Shown here piece after piece: positions 63,676 through 64,000 of a stretch of 64,000 nt of DNA (positions within the stretch are counted from its first letter, which is position 1; each line of letters begins with the position of its first letter). Source of the stretch: Euglena gracilis. Lineage: Eukaryota; Euglenida; Euglenophyceae; Euglenales. The position numbers and the translations under genes were made by a program. Below the pieces are notes generated by a model that worked only from the letters and a program-made list of their open reading frames with translations, made no database searches and was not told the DNA's origin. The stretch covers positions 58,594,465-58,658,464 of the forward strand of contig CP154956.1 of NCBI GenBank assembly GCA_039621445.1, in the 5' to 3' direction.

Positions 63676-64000
63676 CGGGAACGGGGCCGGGATCATGGTG
63701 ATAATCCGCCGGTTCCCGAGGTGGCCCTGAGGGGGGGGGGGTTCGGGGGGGTTTCCCCCAGGGGTAAGCTTCTTCAATTTGCCCAGTGGGCATTGGGAAC
63801 ACACCCCACACTACACAGCACTTGCTGGTTGGCAATACTAGCAGCAACAGGGGTTGCTGTTGTGGCATTCTAAGAATTTGCAACGTACTGCAAAAAAGCA
63901 GAGGTTCGGCCTCGACTGGCCGCCAACCAAAATATGCGCCAGTGGTCAGTGCAGTTCAGTGACCTGCACGAGGCAGAGCCACAGATGAACCTATGGCATT
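63676..64000. other. Right edge, nothing supported
   Basis: A G-run (63731-63742) and a short CAGCAACAGGGGTTGCTGTTG imperfect palindrome (63841-63861) are the only visible features. Confidence 0.4.

Overview
This window is eukaryotic and is built almost entirely of retroelements nested in one another. At the right end there is one host gene, read on the minus strand. Its exons join in phase at GT-AG introns and encode an RIIa (AKAP-docking type) segment followed by EF-hand-like repeats. That combination is known from radial-spoke or ciliary proteins of the RSP7/RSP11, ROPN1L and EFCAB10 type. The organism is therefore probably a flagellated alga or protist with a large, repeat-rich genome. 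The species cannot be told from the sequence. The primer-binding site of the main LTR element matches the 3' end of an initiator-Met tRNA ending in TGCTACCA, which differs from the land-plant form.

Layout. 1-1524: flank with simple repeats and an old DIRS terminus. 1525-22666: DIRS-A, a tyrosine-recombinase retrotransposon whose left end is split by a 16.5-kb Ty3/gypsy chromovirus (1546-18034). The chromovirus has 315-bp LTRs, a 5-bp target duplication, a primer-binding site and a polypurine tract. 22667-31742: DIRS-B and DIRS-C follow head to tail. DIRS-C carries a TA-flanked miniature element (MITE1) and is cut by a second, truncated chromovirus copy (copy B, 31743-34940), which itself carries MITE2. 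35290-38960: broken gag of a different retroelement. 38966-42867: third chromovirus copy, on the minus strand. 42868-54965: DIRS-D, DIRS debris and DIRS-E. 54966-64000: low-copy and poly-G/poly-C repeat terrain around the ciliary gene, including a hAT-type miniature element inside its largest recognised intron.

How the genes work together. The chromovirus reads gag (two CCHC knuckles), protease, a Cys-rich plus methyltransferase-like segment, RT, RNase H, integrase and chromodomain. Gag-pol is broken by a few stop codons and by frameshifts, several of them at or near homopolymers. Downstream of pol lies a GC-richer cassette of three overlapping open frames (1637, 106 and 96 codons). It is fully open and resembles no family I recognise. 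Splice-acceptor-like sites sit in front of gag and in front of this cassette, which suggests subgenomic mRNAs. A diverged fragment of the large cassette ORF occurs at 58705-58885, so the cassette belongs to the family and not only to this copy.

The DIRS elements (about 4.3-4.7 kb without insertions) share a plan: inverted terminal repeats, gag, RT, RNase H, a methyltransferase-like segment, tyrosine recombinase, then an internal complementary region that pairs with the outer ends. DIRS-A is the best preserved. The others have lost frames or catalytic residues. The most promising candidates for something undescribed are the chromovirus 3' cassette, the methyltransferase-like segment shared by the chromovirus and the DIRS elements, and the TA-inserting miniature elements filled with repeated copies of their own ends.
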